NCBI RefSeq assembly: GCF_002086125.1
Contig: NZ_MVHG01000031.1
Span: forward strand, 1-48,053
Source: Mycobacterium arosiense ATCC BAA-1401 = DSM 45069
GTDB lineage: Bacteria > Actinomycetota > Actinomycetes > Mycobacteriales > Mycobacteriaceae
DNA length: 48,053 nucleotides
Direction: 5' to 3'
The notes beneath the pieces are model-generated. The model was not told the DNA's origin, ran no database searches, and saw only the letters and a program-made list of their open reading frames with translations. Position 1 is the first letter of the stretch. Each line of letters begins with the position of its first letter. This document shows positions 29,106-38,605 of this stretch, in pieces. Made by a program: the position numbers and the translations under genes.

Positions 29106-29149
29106 ATCCAAGTATCCCTATACGCCCGTCAACCACACCCGAGGGCCCC

Positions 29150-30670
29150 ATGACCACGCAGATTCCGCACTTCATCGATGGGCAGCGCACCGCCGGCGAA
29201 TCCGTCCGCAGCGCTGACGTCTTCGACCCGAGCACCGGGAGCGTCCAGGCGACGGTGCCGCTGGCCGGCCAGGCCGACATCGACGCCGCGGTGGCTTCGG
29301 CCGTCGAGGCTCAAAAGGGTTGGGCCGCAACTAATCCGCAGCGCCGCGCGCGGGTGCTGATGCGCTTCATCGAGCTGGTCAACGAGCGCAACGACGAGCT
29401 GGCCGAGCTGCTCTCGCGCGAGCACGGCAAGACCCTGCCCGACGCCAAGGGCGACATCCAGCGCGGCATCGAGGTCATCGAGTTCTGCGTCGGCATCCCC
29501 CACCTGCTCAAGGGTGAATACAGCGAGGGCGCCGGACCCGGCATCGACGTTTACTCGCTGCGCCAGCCGCTGGGCGTGGTCGCCGGCATCACCCCGTTCA
29601 ACTTCCCGGCCATGATCCCGCTGTGGAAGGCCGGCCCCGCGCTGGCGTGCGGCAACGCCTTCGTGCTCAAGCCCAGCGAGCGTGACCCGTCGGTGCCGGT
29701 GCGGCTCGCCGAGCTGTTCGTGGAGGCGGGCCTGCCGCCCGGCGTGTTCCAGGTCGTGCACGGCGACAAGGAGGCCGTTGACGCCATCCTGAACCACCCC
29801 GACATCCAGGCCGTCGGGTTCGTCGGCAGCTCCGACATCGCCCAGTACATCTACGCCGGGGCGGCGGCCACCGGCAAGCGCTCGCAGTGCTTCGGTGGCG
29901 CCAAGAACCACATGATCGTGATGCCCGATGCCGACCTGGACCAGGCCGTCGACGCGCTGATCGGCGCCGGGTACGGCAGCGCCGGCGAACGCTGCATGGC
30001 CATCAGCGTCGCGGTGCCGGTCGGTGAGCAGACCGCGGACCGGTTGCGCGCCAGGCTCATCGAGCGGATCAACAACCTGCGCGTGGGGCACAGCCTGGAC
30101 CCGAAGGCCGACTACGGCCCGCTGGTGACCGAAGCCGCCGTGGCTCGGGTCCGCGACTACATCGGCCAGGGCGTCGACGCGGGGGCCGAGCTGGTGATCG
30201 ACGGCCGCGAACGCGCCAGCGACGACCTGACCTTCGATGACGCCAACCTCGAAGGCGGCTTCTTCATCGGCCCCACCCTGTTCGACCACGTCACCCCCGA
30301 CATGTCGATCTACACCGACGAGATCTTCGGGCCCGTGCTGTGCATCGTGCGCGCGCACGACTACGAGGAGGCGCTGCGGCTGCCGTCCGAGCACGAATAC
30401 GGCAACGGCGTGGCGATTTTCACCCGCGACGGCGACGCCGCGCGCGACTTTGTCTCCCGCGTGCAGGTCGGCATGGTCGGTGTCAACGTGCCGATCCCGG
30501 TGCCGGTGGCCTACCACACCTTCGGCGGCTGGAAGCGTTCCGGCTTCGGAGACCTCAACCAGCACGGCCCCTCGTCGATCATGTTCTACACCAAGACCAA
30601 GACCGTGACGTCGCGGTGGCCGTCCGGCATCAAGGACGGCGCCGAATTCGTCATTCCCACAATGGATTAG
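29150..30670 (+). CDS. mmsA: Methylmalonate-semialdehyde dehydrogenase (CoA-acylating)
   Basis: Oxidises methylmalonate semialdehyde to propionyl-CoA at the end of valine (and thymine) breakdown. The 506-residue aldehyde dehydrogenase has 'PLGVVAGITPFNFPAMIPLWK', 'GFVGSSDIAQYIY', catalytic Cys282 in 'GSAGERCMAI', and 'VPVAYHTFGGWKRSGFGD'. The ATG at 29150 begins the family start Met-Thr-Thr-Gln-Ile-Pro-His-Phe-Ile; GAGGG lies 5-9 bases upstream. The frame is open 107 codons further upstream through the scar region. It heads the operon mmsA-fadE9-mmsB (Rv0753c-Rv0751c order). Confidence 0.95.
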   Translation: MTTQIPHFIDGQRTAGESVRSADVFDPSTGSVQATVPLAGQADIDAAVASAVEAQKGWAATNPQRRARVLMRFIELVNERNDELAELLSREHGKTLPDAKGDIQRGIEVIEFCVGIPHLLKGEYSEGAGPGIDVYSLRQPLGVVAGITPFNFPAMIPLWKAGPALACGNAFVLKPSERDPSVPVRLAELFVEAGLPPGVFQVVHGDKEAVDAILNHPDIQAVGFVGSSDIAQYIYAGAAATGKRSQCFGGAKNHMIVMPDADLDQAVDALIGAGYGSAGERCMAISVAVPVGEQTADRLRARLIERINNLRVGHSLDPKADYGPLVTEAAVARVRDYIGQGVDAGAELVIDGRERASDDLTFDDANLEGGFFIGPTLFDHVTPDMSIYTDEIFGPVLCIVRAHDYEEALRLPSEHEYGNGVAIFTRDGDAARDFVSRVQVGMVGVNVPIPVPVAYHTFGGWKRSGFGDLNQHGPSSIMFYTKTKTVTSRWPSGIKDGAEFVIPTMD

Positions 30671-30684
30671 GGCCGGGCTGTCTC

Positions 30685-31851
30685 ATGGCTTCCTTTACCC
30701 TCAACGACGACGAGCGGGTGATCACCGAGACGGCCGCCGCGTTCGCCGCCAAGCGCCTCGCCCCGCACGCACTGGAATGGGATGCGGCCAAACACTTTCC
30801 GGTCGACGTGCTGCGAGAATCCGCCGAACTGGGCATGGCGGCGATCTACTGTCGGGATGACGTCGGCGGCAGCGGGCTGCGCCGCCTCGACGGGGTCCGC
30901 ATTTTCGAGCAGCTGGCCACCGCCGACCCGACCACCGCCGCGTTCCTGTCCATTCACAACATGTGCGCGTGGATGATCGACACCTTCGGCACCGCCGAAC
31001 AGCGCAAGGATTGGGTGCCGCGGCTGGCGTCGATGGACGTCATCGCCAGCTACTGCCTCACCGAGCCCGGCGCGGGCTCCGACGCCAGCGCGCTGAGCAC
31101 CCGGGCCGTCAAGCAGGGCGGCGACTACGTGCTGGACGGCGTCAAGCAGTTCATCTCCGGCGCGGGCGCCTCGGACGTCTACGTGGTGATGGCCCGCACC
31201 GGCAGCGAGGGGCCGCGTGGCATATCGGCGTTCGTCATCGAAAGAGGCGCTGCCGGGCTGAGTTTCGGCTCGCCGGAGGAGAAGATGGGCTGGCACGCCC
31301 AACCCACCGCCCAGGTGGTCCTGGAGGGGGTCCGGGTGCCGGCCGACGCGATGCTGGGCGGCGCCGACGGCGAGGGGGCCGGGTTCGGCATCGCGATGAA
31401 CGGACTGAATGGCGGTCGGCTCAACATCGCCGCGTGTTCGCTCGGCGGGGCCCAGGCCGCCGCCGACAAGGCCGGCGCCTATGTCCGCGACCGTCGGGCG
31501 TTCGGCTCGTCTCTCCTCGACGAGCCGACCATCCGGTTCACCCTGGCCGACATGGCCACCGGCCTTCAGACATCGCGAATGATGTTGTGGCGGGCGGCCA
31601 ACGCGCTGGACGACGACGATCCCGACAAGGTCGAATTGTGCGCGATGGCCAAGCGCTACGTCACCGACACCTGCTTCGACGTCGCCGACAAAGCCCTGCA
31701 GCTGCACGGTGGTTACGGCTACCTGCGCGAGTATGGTCTGGAAAAGATCGTGCGCGACCTGCGGGTGCACCGAATCCTGGAAGGGACCAACGAGATCATG
31801 CGGGTGGTCATCGGCCGGGCCGAAGCCGCACGGGTCCGCGCAACCGCATAG
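30685..31851 (+). CDS. fadE9: Acyl-CoA dehydrogenase, probable isobutyryl-CoA dehydrogenase
   Basis: A 388-residue FAD enzyme of the acyl-CoA dehydrogenase family. Placed between mmsA and mmsB it should oxidise isobutyryl-CoA to methacrylyl-CoA in valine catabolism. Motifs: 'SYCLTEPGAGSDASAL', 'KQFISGAG', 'RRAFGSSLLDEPTIRF', 'QLHGGYGYLREYGLEKIVRD' and the catalytic Glu in 'LEGTNEIMR'. The ATG at 30685 lies 14 bases after the mmsA stop. The name follows the M. tuberculosis gene at the same position (Rv0752c). Confidence 0.92.
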   Translation: MASFTLNDDERVITETAAAFAAKRLAPHALEWDAAKHFPVDVLRESAELGMAAIYCRDDVGGSGLRRLDGVRIFEQLATADPTTAAFLSIHNMCAWMIDTFGTAEQRKDWVPRLASMDVIASYCLTEPGAGSDASALSTRAVKQGGDYVLDGVKQFISGAGASDVYVVMARTGSEGPRGISAFVIERGAAGLSFGSPEEKMGWHAQPTAQVVLEGVRVPADAMLGGADGEGAGFGIAMNGLNGGRLNIAACSLGGAQAAADKAGAYVRDRRAFGSSLLDEPTIRFTLADMATGLQTSRMMLWRAANALDDDDPDKVELCAMAKRYVTDTCFDVADKALQLHGGYGYLREYGLEKIVRDLRVHRILEGTNEIMRVVIGRAEAARVRATA

Positions 31852-31865
31852 AAGGGTCTTTCTGA

Positions 31866-32750
31866 ATGACCGAGCACCTGACGGTGGCCTTTTTGGGCCT
31901 GGGCCACATGGGTGGGCCGATGGCGACGAATCTTGTTGCGGCCAAACACGCCGTGCGCGGCTTCGATCCGGTGCCCGCGGCGCTGTCCGCGGCGACGGAG
32001 GCCGGCGTCACCGGGTTCGGCAGCGCCGCCCACGCGGTGGCCGGGGCGGACGTGGTCATCACCATGCTGCCCAATGGGGAGCTGGTCAAGCGCTGCTACG
32101 CGGAGATCCTGCCGGCCGCGCGTCCCGGCGCCCTGTTCATTGACAGCTCGACGATCTCGGTCAACGATGCCCGCGAGGTGCACGCGCTGGCGGAATCCAA
32201 CGGCATCGCGCAGCTGGACGCGCCCGTGTCGGGCGGGGTGAAGGGTGCCGTCGCCGGGACGCTCGCGTTCATGGTCGGCGGCGACTCGGCCGCGCTGCAG
32301 CGCGCTCGGCCGGTGCTGGAACCCATGGCGGGCAAGATCATCCACTGCGGCGCGGCCGGCGCCGGCCAGGCCGCCAAGGTGTGCAACAACATGGTGCTGG
32401 CGGTGCAGCAGATCGCCATCGGCGAGGCGTTCGTCCTGGCCGAGAAGCTCGGATTGTCCGCGCAGTCCCTGTTCGACGTCATCACCGGAGCGACCGGCAA
32501 CTGCTGGGCAGTGCACACCAATTGCCCTGTGCCGGGCCCGGTTCCGACGTCGCCGGCCAACAACGACTTCAAGCCGGGCTTCGCCACCGCGCTGATGAAC
32601 AAGGACCTGGGCCTGGCGATGGACGCGGTGTCCTCCACCGGTTCGGCGGCGCCGCTGGGTACCCACGCCGCCGAGATCTACGCGAAATTCGCCGCGGATC
32701 ACGCCGATAAGGACTTCAGCGCGGTCATCGAGATGCTGCGCGGCAGCTGA
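31866..32750 (+). CDS. mmsB: 3-hydroxyisobutyrate dehydrogenase
   Basis: Oxidises 3-hydroxyisobutyrate to methylmalonate semialdehyde with NAD+, feeding MmsA. The 294-residue beta-hydroxyacid dehydrogenase has the Rossmann motif 'FLGLGHMGGPMATNL', the substrate loop 'DAPVSGGVKGA', and catalytic Lys in 'GAGQAAKVCNN'. It lies 14 bases after fadE9 and closes the valine operon. The methacrylyl-CoA hydratase and hydroxyisobutyryl-CoA hydrolase steps are not in this window. Confidence 0.95.
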   Translation: MTEHLTVAFLGLGHMGGPMATNLVAAKHAVRGFDPVPAALSAATEAGVTGFGSAAHAVAGADVVITMLPNGELVKRCYAEILPAARPGALFIDSSTISVNDAREVHALAESNGIAQLDAPVSGGVKGAVAGTLAFMVGGDSAALQRARPVLEPMAGKIIHCGAAGAGQAAKVCNNMVLAVQQIAIGEAFVLAEKLGLSAQSLFDVITGATGNCWAVHTNCPVPGPVPTSPANNDFKPGFATALMNKDLGLAMDAVSSTGSAAPLGTHAAEIYAKFAADHADKDFSAVIEMLRGS

Positions 32751-32766
32751 GAATTCCACGCCGGGC

Positions 32767-33273
32767 TCAGAAGTCGCCGGCGCTGCGCCGCAACGTCTCG
32801 ATGCACGCCGCCAGGTCCTGCGATTCGCTGTCGCTCATCCCGATGTCGGCAAACACCTGCTTGTTGAGGGTGACGGTGGCGTCCTCGACCGTCGAGCGGC
32901 CCAGGTCGGTGATCTGTACCAGCGTGGTGCGCCCGTCGGTGGGGTGCGGCACCCGCTGCACCAGCCCGTCGGCCTCCAGCCGCCGGATCGCGTGGGTCAC
33001 GCTGGTGACGTGGACCTGCAACCGGTCGGAAGCCTTGGTGATGGGCAGCGCCCCGGTCCGGCTGAACGCCAACAGCCGCAGCAGTTCGTACCGGGAGAAG
33101 CTCAGGTCGTACGGACGCAGCGCTGTTTCGACCCGCGCCAGCAGGATCTGGTGCGCGCGCATCACCGAGGTCACCGCCACCATGCCCGGTGCGACGTCAC
33201 CCCACCCGGCGCGCTCCCAGTTGGCCCGCGCCGCGGCGATCGGATCACGCTTGTCCGGTTGTGATTGCGCCAC
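32767..33273 (-). CDS. MarR family transcriptional regulator, Rv0737-like
   Basis: A 168-residue winged-helix regulator: helical dimerisation ends and a DNA-binding core with 'YELLRLLAFSRTGALPITKASDRLQVHVTSVTHAIRRLE' split by the recognition helix, and the wing 'HPTDGRTTLVQIT'. The GTG at 33273 (Val-Ala-Gln-Ser-Gln-Pro-Asp-Lys) has AAGGGG upstream and matches the Rv0737 N-terminus; the frame is open 56 codons further. It is convergent with mmsB (16-base gap) and downstream of rslA. Whether it controls the valine genes is unknown. Confidence 0.88.
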   Translation of the reverse strand: MAQSQPDKRDPIAAARANWERAGWGDVAPGMVAVTSVMRAHQILLARVETALRPYDLSFSRYELLRLLAFSRTGALPITKASDRLQVHVTSVTHAIRRLEADGLVQRVPHPTDGRTTLVQITDLGRSTVEDATVTLNKQVFADIGMSDSESQDLAACIETLRRSAGDF

Positions 33274-33314
33274 GCCCCTTCTTACCGCACTTAGGCCGCG
33301 AGCCGCTGCAACCT

Positions 33315-34034
33315 TTATAGCGAGCGTTGCAGGAGCACTTGGCCGCTGTCGGCGGCAACCACCTGCACGGCGGCGATCTGGTCGACCGGGGTCGAGATGG
33401 CGCCCGCGGGTGTCGCGGTGTGGCCGGGCACGGCCACCCACGTCGCCAACCGGGCCCGGCTGCCGTCGCGACCCACCACGACCATGGCGAGCGTGTCGTG
33501 GTGCGCGTTAAGCGGCGCCAGGCACACGCAACGCAGGTTGATGGAGGTCCCCCAATGCTGGCTGCTGACCGCGACCGTCGACGTGAGCAGCGTGGTGCCC
33601 ACCTGCGCCATCGGCTCCGACGAAGCGGTCACCTGCACCGGCGGAGTCGACGACCACCCCTCGACACCGACGAACACCCCGATCGCCAGCACCGCGGCCG
33701 CGGCCGCCGACGCCACCCAGGTCACCACCCGGGTGCGGCGCCGGCGCCGGCGAACCGTCGCCAGCAGGGACGGCAGCAAGTGTGCGGACATCTCCGGGGC
33801 CGGACCGGATTGGTCGATCGCGGCCACCTCGGCGCGGTCAAGCTGGGACAGCAGGGCCGGCACGCCACTGAGATCGGCGACGGCCTCCCGGCAAGCCGGG
33901 CAGCGCGCCATGTGTGTCTCGAATTCGCGGCGTTCCGCGGCCGACAAAGATCCCAACACGTATGCGGCATCCCACATCGCGTAGCGGTCTTCGGGAGGGC
34001 CGACGTCTCGCACCGGCGTCCTCATTTCATCCAT
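33315..34034 (-). CDS. rslA: Membrane anti-sigma factor of SigL
   Basis: A 239-residue single-pass membrane protein that holds SigL inactive. The N-terminal cytosolic domain carries the zinc-type anti-sigma motif His41-x3-Cys45-x2-Cys48 ('HMARCPACRE'). A poly-Arg stretch (95-100) precedes a membrane helix (~104-124). The extracytoplasmic domain ends 'VVAADSGQVLLQRSL', as in M. tuberculosis Rv0736. The ATG at 34034 has GAGGGG 8 bases upstream; a GTG at 34043 is an alternative. In M. tuberculosis RslA, oxidation of the zinc Cys releases SigL, so redox control is likely here too. Confidence 0.92.
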   Translation of the reverse strand: MDEMRTPVRDVGPPEDRYAMWDAAYVLGSLSAAERREFETHMARCPACREAVADLSGVPALLSQLDRAEVAAIDQSGPAPEMSAHLLPSLLATVRRRRRRTRVVTWVASAAAAAVLAIGVFVGVEGWSSTPPVQVTASSEPMAQVGTTLLTSTVAVSSQHWGTSINLRCVCLAPLNAHHDTLAMVVVGRDGSRARLATWVAVPGHTATPAGAISTPVDQIAAVQVVAADSGQVLLQRSL

Positions 34035-34064
34035 CTCCGTCACCCCTCAAGCTTTCGGAGCCCC

Positions 34065-34610
34065 TCATCGGGTAACCCCAAGTTCCTGCAGAGTGAGTCG
34101 CAACGCCCGCACCGCATAGTGTAGTCGCGACTTCACTGTTCCCTCGGCGATGCCGAGGTCCGCAGCGATCTGCGTGGTGGTCCATCCCCGGTAGTAGGAC
34201 CGTTCGATTACTGCTCGGTGCTCCGCGGACAGCTGGGCCATGCCGTCCGCTATCAGCAACCGGTCCAGCGCCGCATTGACCTCATCCGGCGTGGACTGTT
34301 CGGGCGCACCCGATACGTCGGTGGAACCGACGACGTTGCGGAACCGCGCGCTGCGCCGGTCGTCGATGATCATGTTGCGGGCCACGGTGAACAACCACGC
34401 CCGCGCCGAGCGCTCGGTGTCCCCGACGACCTCGGGGTGCTGCCATGCCCGCAGCAACGTCTCCTGGACCACATCCTCGGACTGGCTCGCGTCCCCCGTC
34501 AGGCGCAGCGCATAACGCCACAGCACCGCGGCGTGTTCGTCGTACAGCGCCCTCATCATAGCGGCTTCGCCAGCCCCGGAAGCCCGCCAGGTGCCAGCCG
34601 CACGAGCCAC
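34065..34610 (-). CDS. sigL: ECF RNA polymerase sigma factor SigL
   Basis: A 181-residue extracytoplasmic-function sigma factor. Region 2 reads 'LYDEHAAVLWRYALRLTGD' to 'EDVVQETLLRAWQHPEVV'. Region 4 has 'RSYYRGWTTTQIAADLGIAE' followed by 'GTVKSRLHYAVRALRLTL'. Nearly identical to Rv0735. The GTG at 34610 is chosen for its excellent AGGAGGTGAT ribosome site 7 bases upstream and its agreement with the M. tuberculosis N-terminus; 16 open codons upstream are not conserved. It is followed by its anti-sigma gene rslA. In M. tuberculosis SigL governs itself, polyketide synthase genes and exported-protein disulfide functions. Confidence 0.95.
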   Translation of the reverse strand: MARAAGTWRASGAGEAAMMRALYDEHAAVLWRYALRLTGDASQSEDVVQETLLRAWQHPEVVGDTERSARAWLFTVARNMIIDDRRSARFRNVVGSTDVSGAPEQSTPDEVNAALDRLLIADGMAQLSAEHRAVIERSYYRGWTTTQIAADLGIAEGTVKSRLHYAVRALRLTLQELGVTR

Positions 34611-34629
34611 TCGATCACCTCCTGCCGGG

Positions 34630-34657
34630 GAAACGAGCGGAGCAGGCGCTCGGTTCA
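34630..34657 (-). promoter_or_regulatory. Candidate SigL-dependent autoregulatory promoter
   Basis: On the minus strand TGAACC (34657-34652) and CGTTTC (34635-34630) are 16 bases apart. They fit the published SigL consensus (TGAACC and CGT). The element ends 19 bases before the sigL start codon, so the transcript would begin almost at its ribosome site. Confidence 0.6.
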
Positions 34658-34709
34658 ATGGCCCCGACCCGCTGCGCCCGGCTTCGCCGCGCTTGCGATC
34701 GCGGCAAGT

Positions 34710-35510
34710 TCACCCGAGGGTCAGGATGCGCGGCCCCGCGTCGGTGACCGCGACGGTGTGTTCCCAGTGTGCCGCGCGCGAGCCGTCGGTGGTGATGACC
34801 GTCCACTGGTCGTCGAGCACCACCGTCTTGCCGGTTCCCAGCGTCAGCATCGGTTCGATGGCCAGGACCGACCCGGCGGCCAGCAGGGGCCCGCGTGCCG
34901 GAGAACCCTCGTTGGGCAAAAAGGGGTCCATGTGCATCTGACGGCCGATGCCGTGGCCGCCGTAGCCCTCGACGATCCCGAAGGCGCGCGAATGGCGGAC
35001 CTCGGCGTCGCGCGTGCCCATCTCGATGGCATGCGATACGTCGGTCAGGCGGTTACCGGGCACCATCGCCGCGATCCCGGCCTCCAGCGATTCCCTGGTC
35101 GCCTCCGACAGCGCTACGTCGGCGGTGTCCAGCGTCCCGATGCCGAAGGTCATCGCGGCGTCGCCGTGCCAGCCGTCGAGCACCGCGCCGCAGTCGATGG
35201 ACACCAGGTCACCGGACGCCAGGATCTCGGCGGCGGAGGGTATACCGTGGACGACCCGCTCGTTGACCGAGGAACAGATCGACGCGGGATAGCCGTGATA
35301 GCCCAGGAACGACGGCACCGCGCCGGCGTCCCGGATCACCGATTCGGCGATCTCGTCCAGGCTCAGCGTCGACACACCGGCAACCGCGGCCGCCCGCACT
35401 GCCTGCAGCGCCGCCGCGACAACCGCGCCCGCCGCGGCCATGGCGTCGAGCTCACCGGCGCTGCGCGGCGGCACCACCTTGCGGCTCCGCAGCCGCGCCA
35501 GCGGGTTCAT
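34710..35510 (-). CDS. map: Type I methionine aminopeptidase
   Basis: Removes the initiator Met from nascent proteins. The 266-residue pita-bread fold enzyme shows the metal ligands Asp/Asp in '[20 protein letters not shown]', His in '[19 protein letters not shown]', Glu in 'AIEPMLTLG' and Glu/Asp near the end; the substrate loop is '[19 protein letters not shown]'. The length matches Rv0734 (MapA). It follows adk by 2 bases in the standard secY-adk-map order and is 99 bases before sigL. Confidence 0.96.
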   Translation of the reverse strand: MNPLARLRSRKVVPPRSAGELDAMAAAGAVVAAALQAVRAAAVAGVSTLSLDEIAESVIRDAGAVPSFLGYHGYPASICSSVNERVVHGIPSAAEILASGDLVSIDCGAVLDGWHGDAAMTFGIGTLDTADVALSEATRESLEAGIAAMVPGNRLTDVSHAIEMGTRDAEVRHSRAFGIVEGYGGHGIGRQMHMDPFLPNEGSPARGPLLAAGSVLAIEPMLTLGTGKTVVLDDQWTVITTDGSRAAHWEHTVAVTDAGPRILTLG

Positions 35511-35512
35511 CC

Positions 35513-36058
35513 CTACTTGCCCAGCGCCTGCAGCGCGCGGGCGAACACTTCGTCCATGGTGCCGACGGCGTCGACCGTCTTGAGCTGCTCGCTGTAGTAC
35601 TCCAGCAGCGGTGCGGTCTCGTCGCGGTAGACCTTCATCCGGTTCAGGATGACGTCGTCGGTGTCGTCGGCGCGGCCACGCGCTTTCAGCCGTTCCAGCA
35701 ACTCCTCCTGAGAGACCCGGAATTCCAGCACCGCGTCGATGTCGGTGCCCCGACGTCCCAGCATGTCGTGCAGCGCTTTGGCCTGCTCGGTCGACCGCGG
35801 GAAACCATCCAGGATGAACCCCTTGGCCGCGTCGGGATCGCTCAGGCGGTCGTCGACGAGCTGGTTGGTCAATTCGGAGGGCACCAGGTCGCCGGCATCC
35901 AGGTAGCGCTTGGCCTCCAGCCCCAGTTTGGTTCCGTTCTCGATGTTGCTGCGGAACAGCTCACCGGTGGAGATGTGCGGGATTCCCAGCTTTTCGGAGA
36001 GCTTCTGGGCCTGCGTTCCCTTGCCCGCCCCCGGCGGTCCGAGCAAAACGACTCTCAC
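35513..36058 (-). CDS. adk: Adenylate kinase
   Basis: Interconverts AMP, ADP and ATP. The 181-residue enzyme is the short, LID-reduced form typical of actinobacteria: P-loop '[13 protein letters not shown]' (residues 5-17), '[12 protein letters not shown]', '[10 protein letters not shown]' and '[10 protein letters not shown]'. No zinc-binding Cys are present. The GTG start at 36058 overlaps the secY stop by 4 bases, pointing to translational coupling. Confidence 0.97.
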   Translation of the reverse strand: MRVVLLGPPGAGKGTQAQKLSEKLGIPHISTGELFRSNIENGTKLGLEAKRYLDAGDLVPSELTNQLVDDRLSDPDAAKGFILDGFPRSTEQAKALHDMLGRRGTDIDAVLEFRVSQEELLERLKARGRADDTDDVILNRMKVYRDETAPLLEYYSEQLKTVDAVGTMDEVFARALQALGK

Positions 36059-37380
36059 TTGAGGAACCCTTCATAGTTGCGCTGCATGAGCTGACTCTCG
36101 ATCTGCTTGACCGTATCCAAGCCCACGCCGATCATGATCAACACCGCGGTACCGCCGAACGGCAGATTCTGCACCGCTCCGCCATTGCCGATCTGCAAGA
36201 ACAAGTTGGGCAGCACCGAGATCGCGCCCAGATAGATCGAACCCGGCAGGGTGATCCGGCTCAGCACGAATCGCAGGTAGTCGGCGGTCGGCTTGCCCGG
36301 CCGGATGCCGGGGATGAACCCGCCGAACTTCTTCATCTCGTCGGCACGTTCGTCGGGATTGAAGGTGATCGACACGTAGAAGTACGTGAAGAAGATGATG
36401 AGGCCGAAGTAGATGGCGATGTACACCGGATCGCTGGGGTCGGACAGGTAGCTGCCGACGAACTTGTCCCACCAACTGTTGCCCACGCCGCCGCTGCCGC
36501 TGCGGATCAGCTGGGTGATCAGGTGCGGGATGTAGATCAGCGAGGACGCGAAGATCACCGGGATAACACCGGCCTGGTTGACCTTGAGAGGCAGATATGT
36601 CGAGGTTCCGCCGTACATGCGCCGACCGACCATGCGCTTGGCGTATTGCACCGGAATTCGGCGCTGGCCCTGCTCGACGAACACCACGCCGACGATGATG
36701 ACCAGCGCCGCCACCAGGACGGCGGCGAAGATCATCGCGCCGCGGCTGTCCAGGATGGTCTTGCCCTCGGCGGGGATGCGCGCCGCGATGCCGACGAAGA
36801 TCAGCAGCGACATGCCGTTGCCGATGCCGCGCTCGGTGATCAGCTCGCCCATCCACATCACCAGCGCCGCGCCGGCCGTCATCACCAGCACGATGACGAC
36901 CAGCGTGAAGATGCTCTGATCGGCGATGATGTCCAGCGAGCAGCCCTGCAGCAGCCCGCCGTTGGCGGCCAGGGCCACGATGCTGGTGGCCTGCAGGATG
37001 GCCAGCGCGATGGCCAGGTAACGCGTGTACTGCGTCATCTTGGCCTGGCCGGATTGGCCCTCCTTGCGCAGTTCCTCGAACCGTGGAATGACGACCGTGA
37101 GCAGCTGCACGATGATGCTGGCCGTGATGTAGGGCATCACCCCCACCGCGAACACGGTGAGTTTGAGCAGCGCACCACCGGAGAACAGGTTGATCAGCGA
37201 GTAGATCTGCCCGGCCGCGCCACCGCTGGCCTCTTTGATGCACTGCTGGACGTTCGGGTAGTTGACGCCAGGGGACGGTAGCGCGGCGCCGACCCGATAC
37301 AAGACGACGATGCCAAGCGTGAAGAGGATCTTCCGTCTCAGGTCGACTGTCCGCAGCGATGAGATGAAAGCGGAAAGCAA
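36055..37380 (-). CDS. secY: Preprotein translocase subunit SecY
   Basis: The channel-forming subunit of the Sec translocon in the plasma membrane. The 441-residue product has ten hydrophobic segments, '[13 protein letters not shown]' in the first periplasmic loop, '[14 protein letters not shown]', the plug region after helix 1, and '[22 protein letters not shown]' in a cytosolic loop. The start is a TTG at 37380 with an excellent GGAGGAAGAG ribosome site. First gene of secY-adk-map here, divergent from a methyltransferase gene across 282 bases. Confidence 0.97.
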   Translation of the reverse strand: MLSAFISSLRTVDLRRKILFTLGIVVLYRVGAALPSPGVNYPNVQQCIKEASGGAAGQIYSLINLFSGGALLKLTVFAVGVMPYITASIIVQLLTVVIPRFEELRKEGQSGQAKMTQYTRYLAIALAILQATSIVALAANGGLLQGCSLDIIADQSIFTLVVIVLVMTAGAALVMWMGELITERGIGNGMSLLIFVGIAARIPAEGKTILDSRGAMIFAAVLVAALVIIVGVVFVEQGQRRIPVQYAKRMVGRRMYGGTSTYLPLKVNQAGVIPVIFASSLIYIPHLITQLIRSGSGGVGNSWWDKFVGSYLSDPSDPVYIAIYFGLIIFFTYFYVSITFNPDERADEMKKFGGFIPGIRPGKPTADYLRFVLSRITLPGSIYLGAISVLPNLFLQIGNGGAVQNLPFGGTAVLIMIGVGLDTVKQIESQLMQRNYEGFLK

Positions 37381-37662
37381 CTCTTCCTCCTGCGCAGCCG
37401 GGGGTTTCTCGCATCACGCGCCCAACACCCGCAGGCCAGGACGTACGGCGTCGCGCGTCAAACCGTGTACGAGACTAACAGCTGGTACGGGCAGGTCTGG
37501 TCAGGGCCTTTACTGCGCCCCTCTCGAAGACCACCCGCGACGCGGTTCACCGGGCGTTTGCGCCCCGCCGCCACGCGGGAGACAAATCACAGGAAGCCGT
37601 AAGCCGTGAGGCGTAGAGTTCCCCTGACTCGTTGCATTTGCTAAGTAACTTGGGAGAGCAGC

Positions 37663-38577
37663 ATGACACGCACTGACCAAGACAGCTGGGACTTGGCCTC
37701 GAGCGTCGGCGCCACGGCCACCATGGTCGCCGCGGCCCGCGCACTGGCCAGCGAGGGTTCCAACCCGATCATCAACGACCGCTTCGCCGCGCCCCTGGTG
37801 CGCGCGGTCGGCCTGGATTTCTTCCGGCGCCTGGTCGACGGTGAGGTCACCGAATCCGAGGGCTACGAGGGCAGCGGCAAGGACCTGGGGCTGGAGACCG
37901 ACTCGATCGCGGTACGCACCCGCTTCTTCGACGACTTCTTCCTCGACGCCGCCCGGGACGGGGTCCGCCAGGCGGTGATCCTGGCCGCCGGCCTGGACTC
38001 CCGCGCTTACCGGCTGAGTTGGCCGTCGGGGAGCGTGGTCTACGAGGTCGATCAGCCCGCCGTCGTCGAGTTCAAGAGCACGACCATGGCCAACCTGGGT
38101 GCCGCGCCCGCCGCCCAGCGGCGCACGGTCAGCATCGATCTGCGCGAGGACTGGCCGGCCGCGTTGCGCGACAGGGGATTTGACGTGACGCAGCCGACGT
38201 CGTGGAGCGCCGAGGGGCTGCTGATGTACCTGCCGCCCGACGCCCAAGACCGGCTTTTCGACAACATCACCGAGCTCAGCGCCCCCGGCAGCAAGCTGGC
38301 CACCGAATACCACCCCGACACCGCCGGCACGACGATGTCGCAACGCGCCCAGGAGTTCAACGACAGGTGGGCCAGAGTCGGGTGTGACATCGACCTGTCG
38401 GGGCTGTTCTTCGACGGCGAGCGCAGCAACGTCGTCGACTACCTCACCGCCAAGGGCTGGGAGGTCACCGCCCGGCCGCGCCGCGAACTGTTCGGCGAAT
38501 ACGGCCTGGAATTTCGCGACGACGAGGCCATGGCGCAGTTCCGCAACATCGTCGCCGTGACCGCCACCCTGCGCTAG
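37663..38577 (+). CDS. Class I SAM-dependent methyltransferase (TIGR00027 family), copy 1
   Basis: A 304-residue protein of the large mycobacterial family of putative S-adenosylmethionine methyltransferases. Shared landmarks: '[21 protein letters not shown]', '[10 protein letters not shown]', SAM-binding '[14 protein letters not shown]', '[13 protein letters not shown]', '[10 protein letters not shown]' and '[12 protein letters not shown]'. The ATG at 37663 has GGGAGAG upstream. It is divergent from secY, the position of Rv0731c in M. tuberculosis. The substrate is unknown; some relatives act in O-methylation of polyketide-type lipids. Confidence 0.9.
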   Translation: MTRTDQDSWDLASSVGATATMVAAARALASEGSNPIINDRFAAPLVRAVGLDFFRRLVDGEVTESEGYEGSGKDLGLETDSIAVRTRFFDDFFLDAARDGVRQAVILAAGLDSRAYRLSWPSGSVVYEVDQPAVVEFKSTTMANLGAAPAAQRRTVSIDLREDWPAALRDRGFDVTQPTSWSAEGLLMYLPPDAQDRLFDNITELSAPGSKLATEYHPDTAGTTMSQRAQEFNDRWARVGCDIDLSGLFFDGERSNVVDYLTAKGWEVTARPRRELFGEYGLEFRDDEAMAQFRNIVAVTATLR

Positions 38578-38605
38578 TACCGAGCGCGGCCGCAGAGGAG
38601 GATTT

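Larger units (their letters stand above)
28428..29149. other. 722-base gene-poor scar with decayed fragments
   Basis: No intact gene is seen on either strand. Two fragments can be named: the tail of an acyltransferase on the plus strand and part of an ECF sigma factor on the minus strand (separate entries). The part from ~28860 to 29070 has no recognised content; minus-strand frames are open but match nothing known to me. The right end carries a promoter candidate for mmsA. Confidence 0.6.

Noticed and set aside
28829..29149. 107-codon N-terminal extension of mmsA
   Set aside because: The extension is low-complexity and lacks aldehyde dehydrogenase features. The family start is at 29150, with a promoter candidate just upstream.
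27089..29149. Insertion sequence between rmlC and mmsA
   Set aside because: No transposase fragment, terminal inverted repeats or target duplication could be found, although the region looks rearranged.
34611..34658. Upstream ATG at 34658 as the sigL start
   Set aside because: The GTG at 34610 has a near-perfect ribosome site and matches the known SigL N-terminus; the extra 16 codons cover the candidate promoter.
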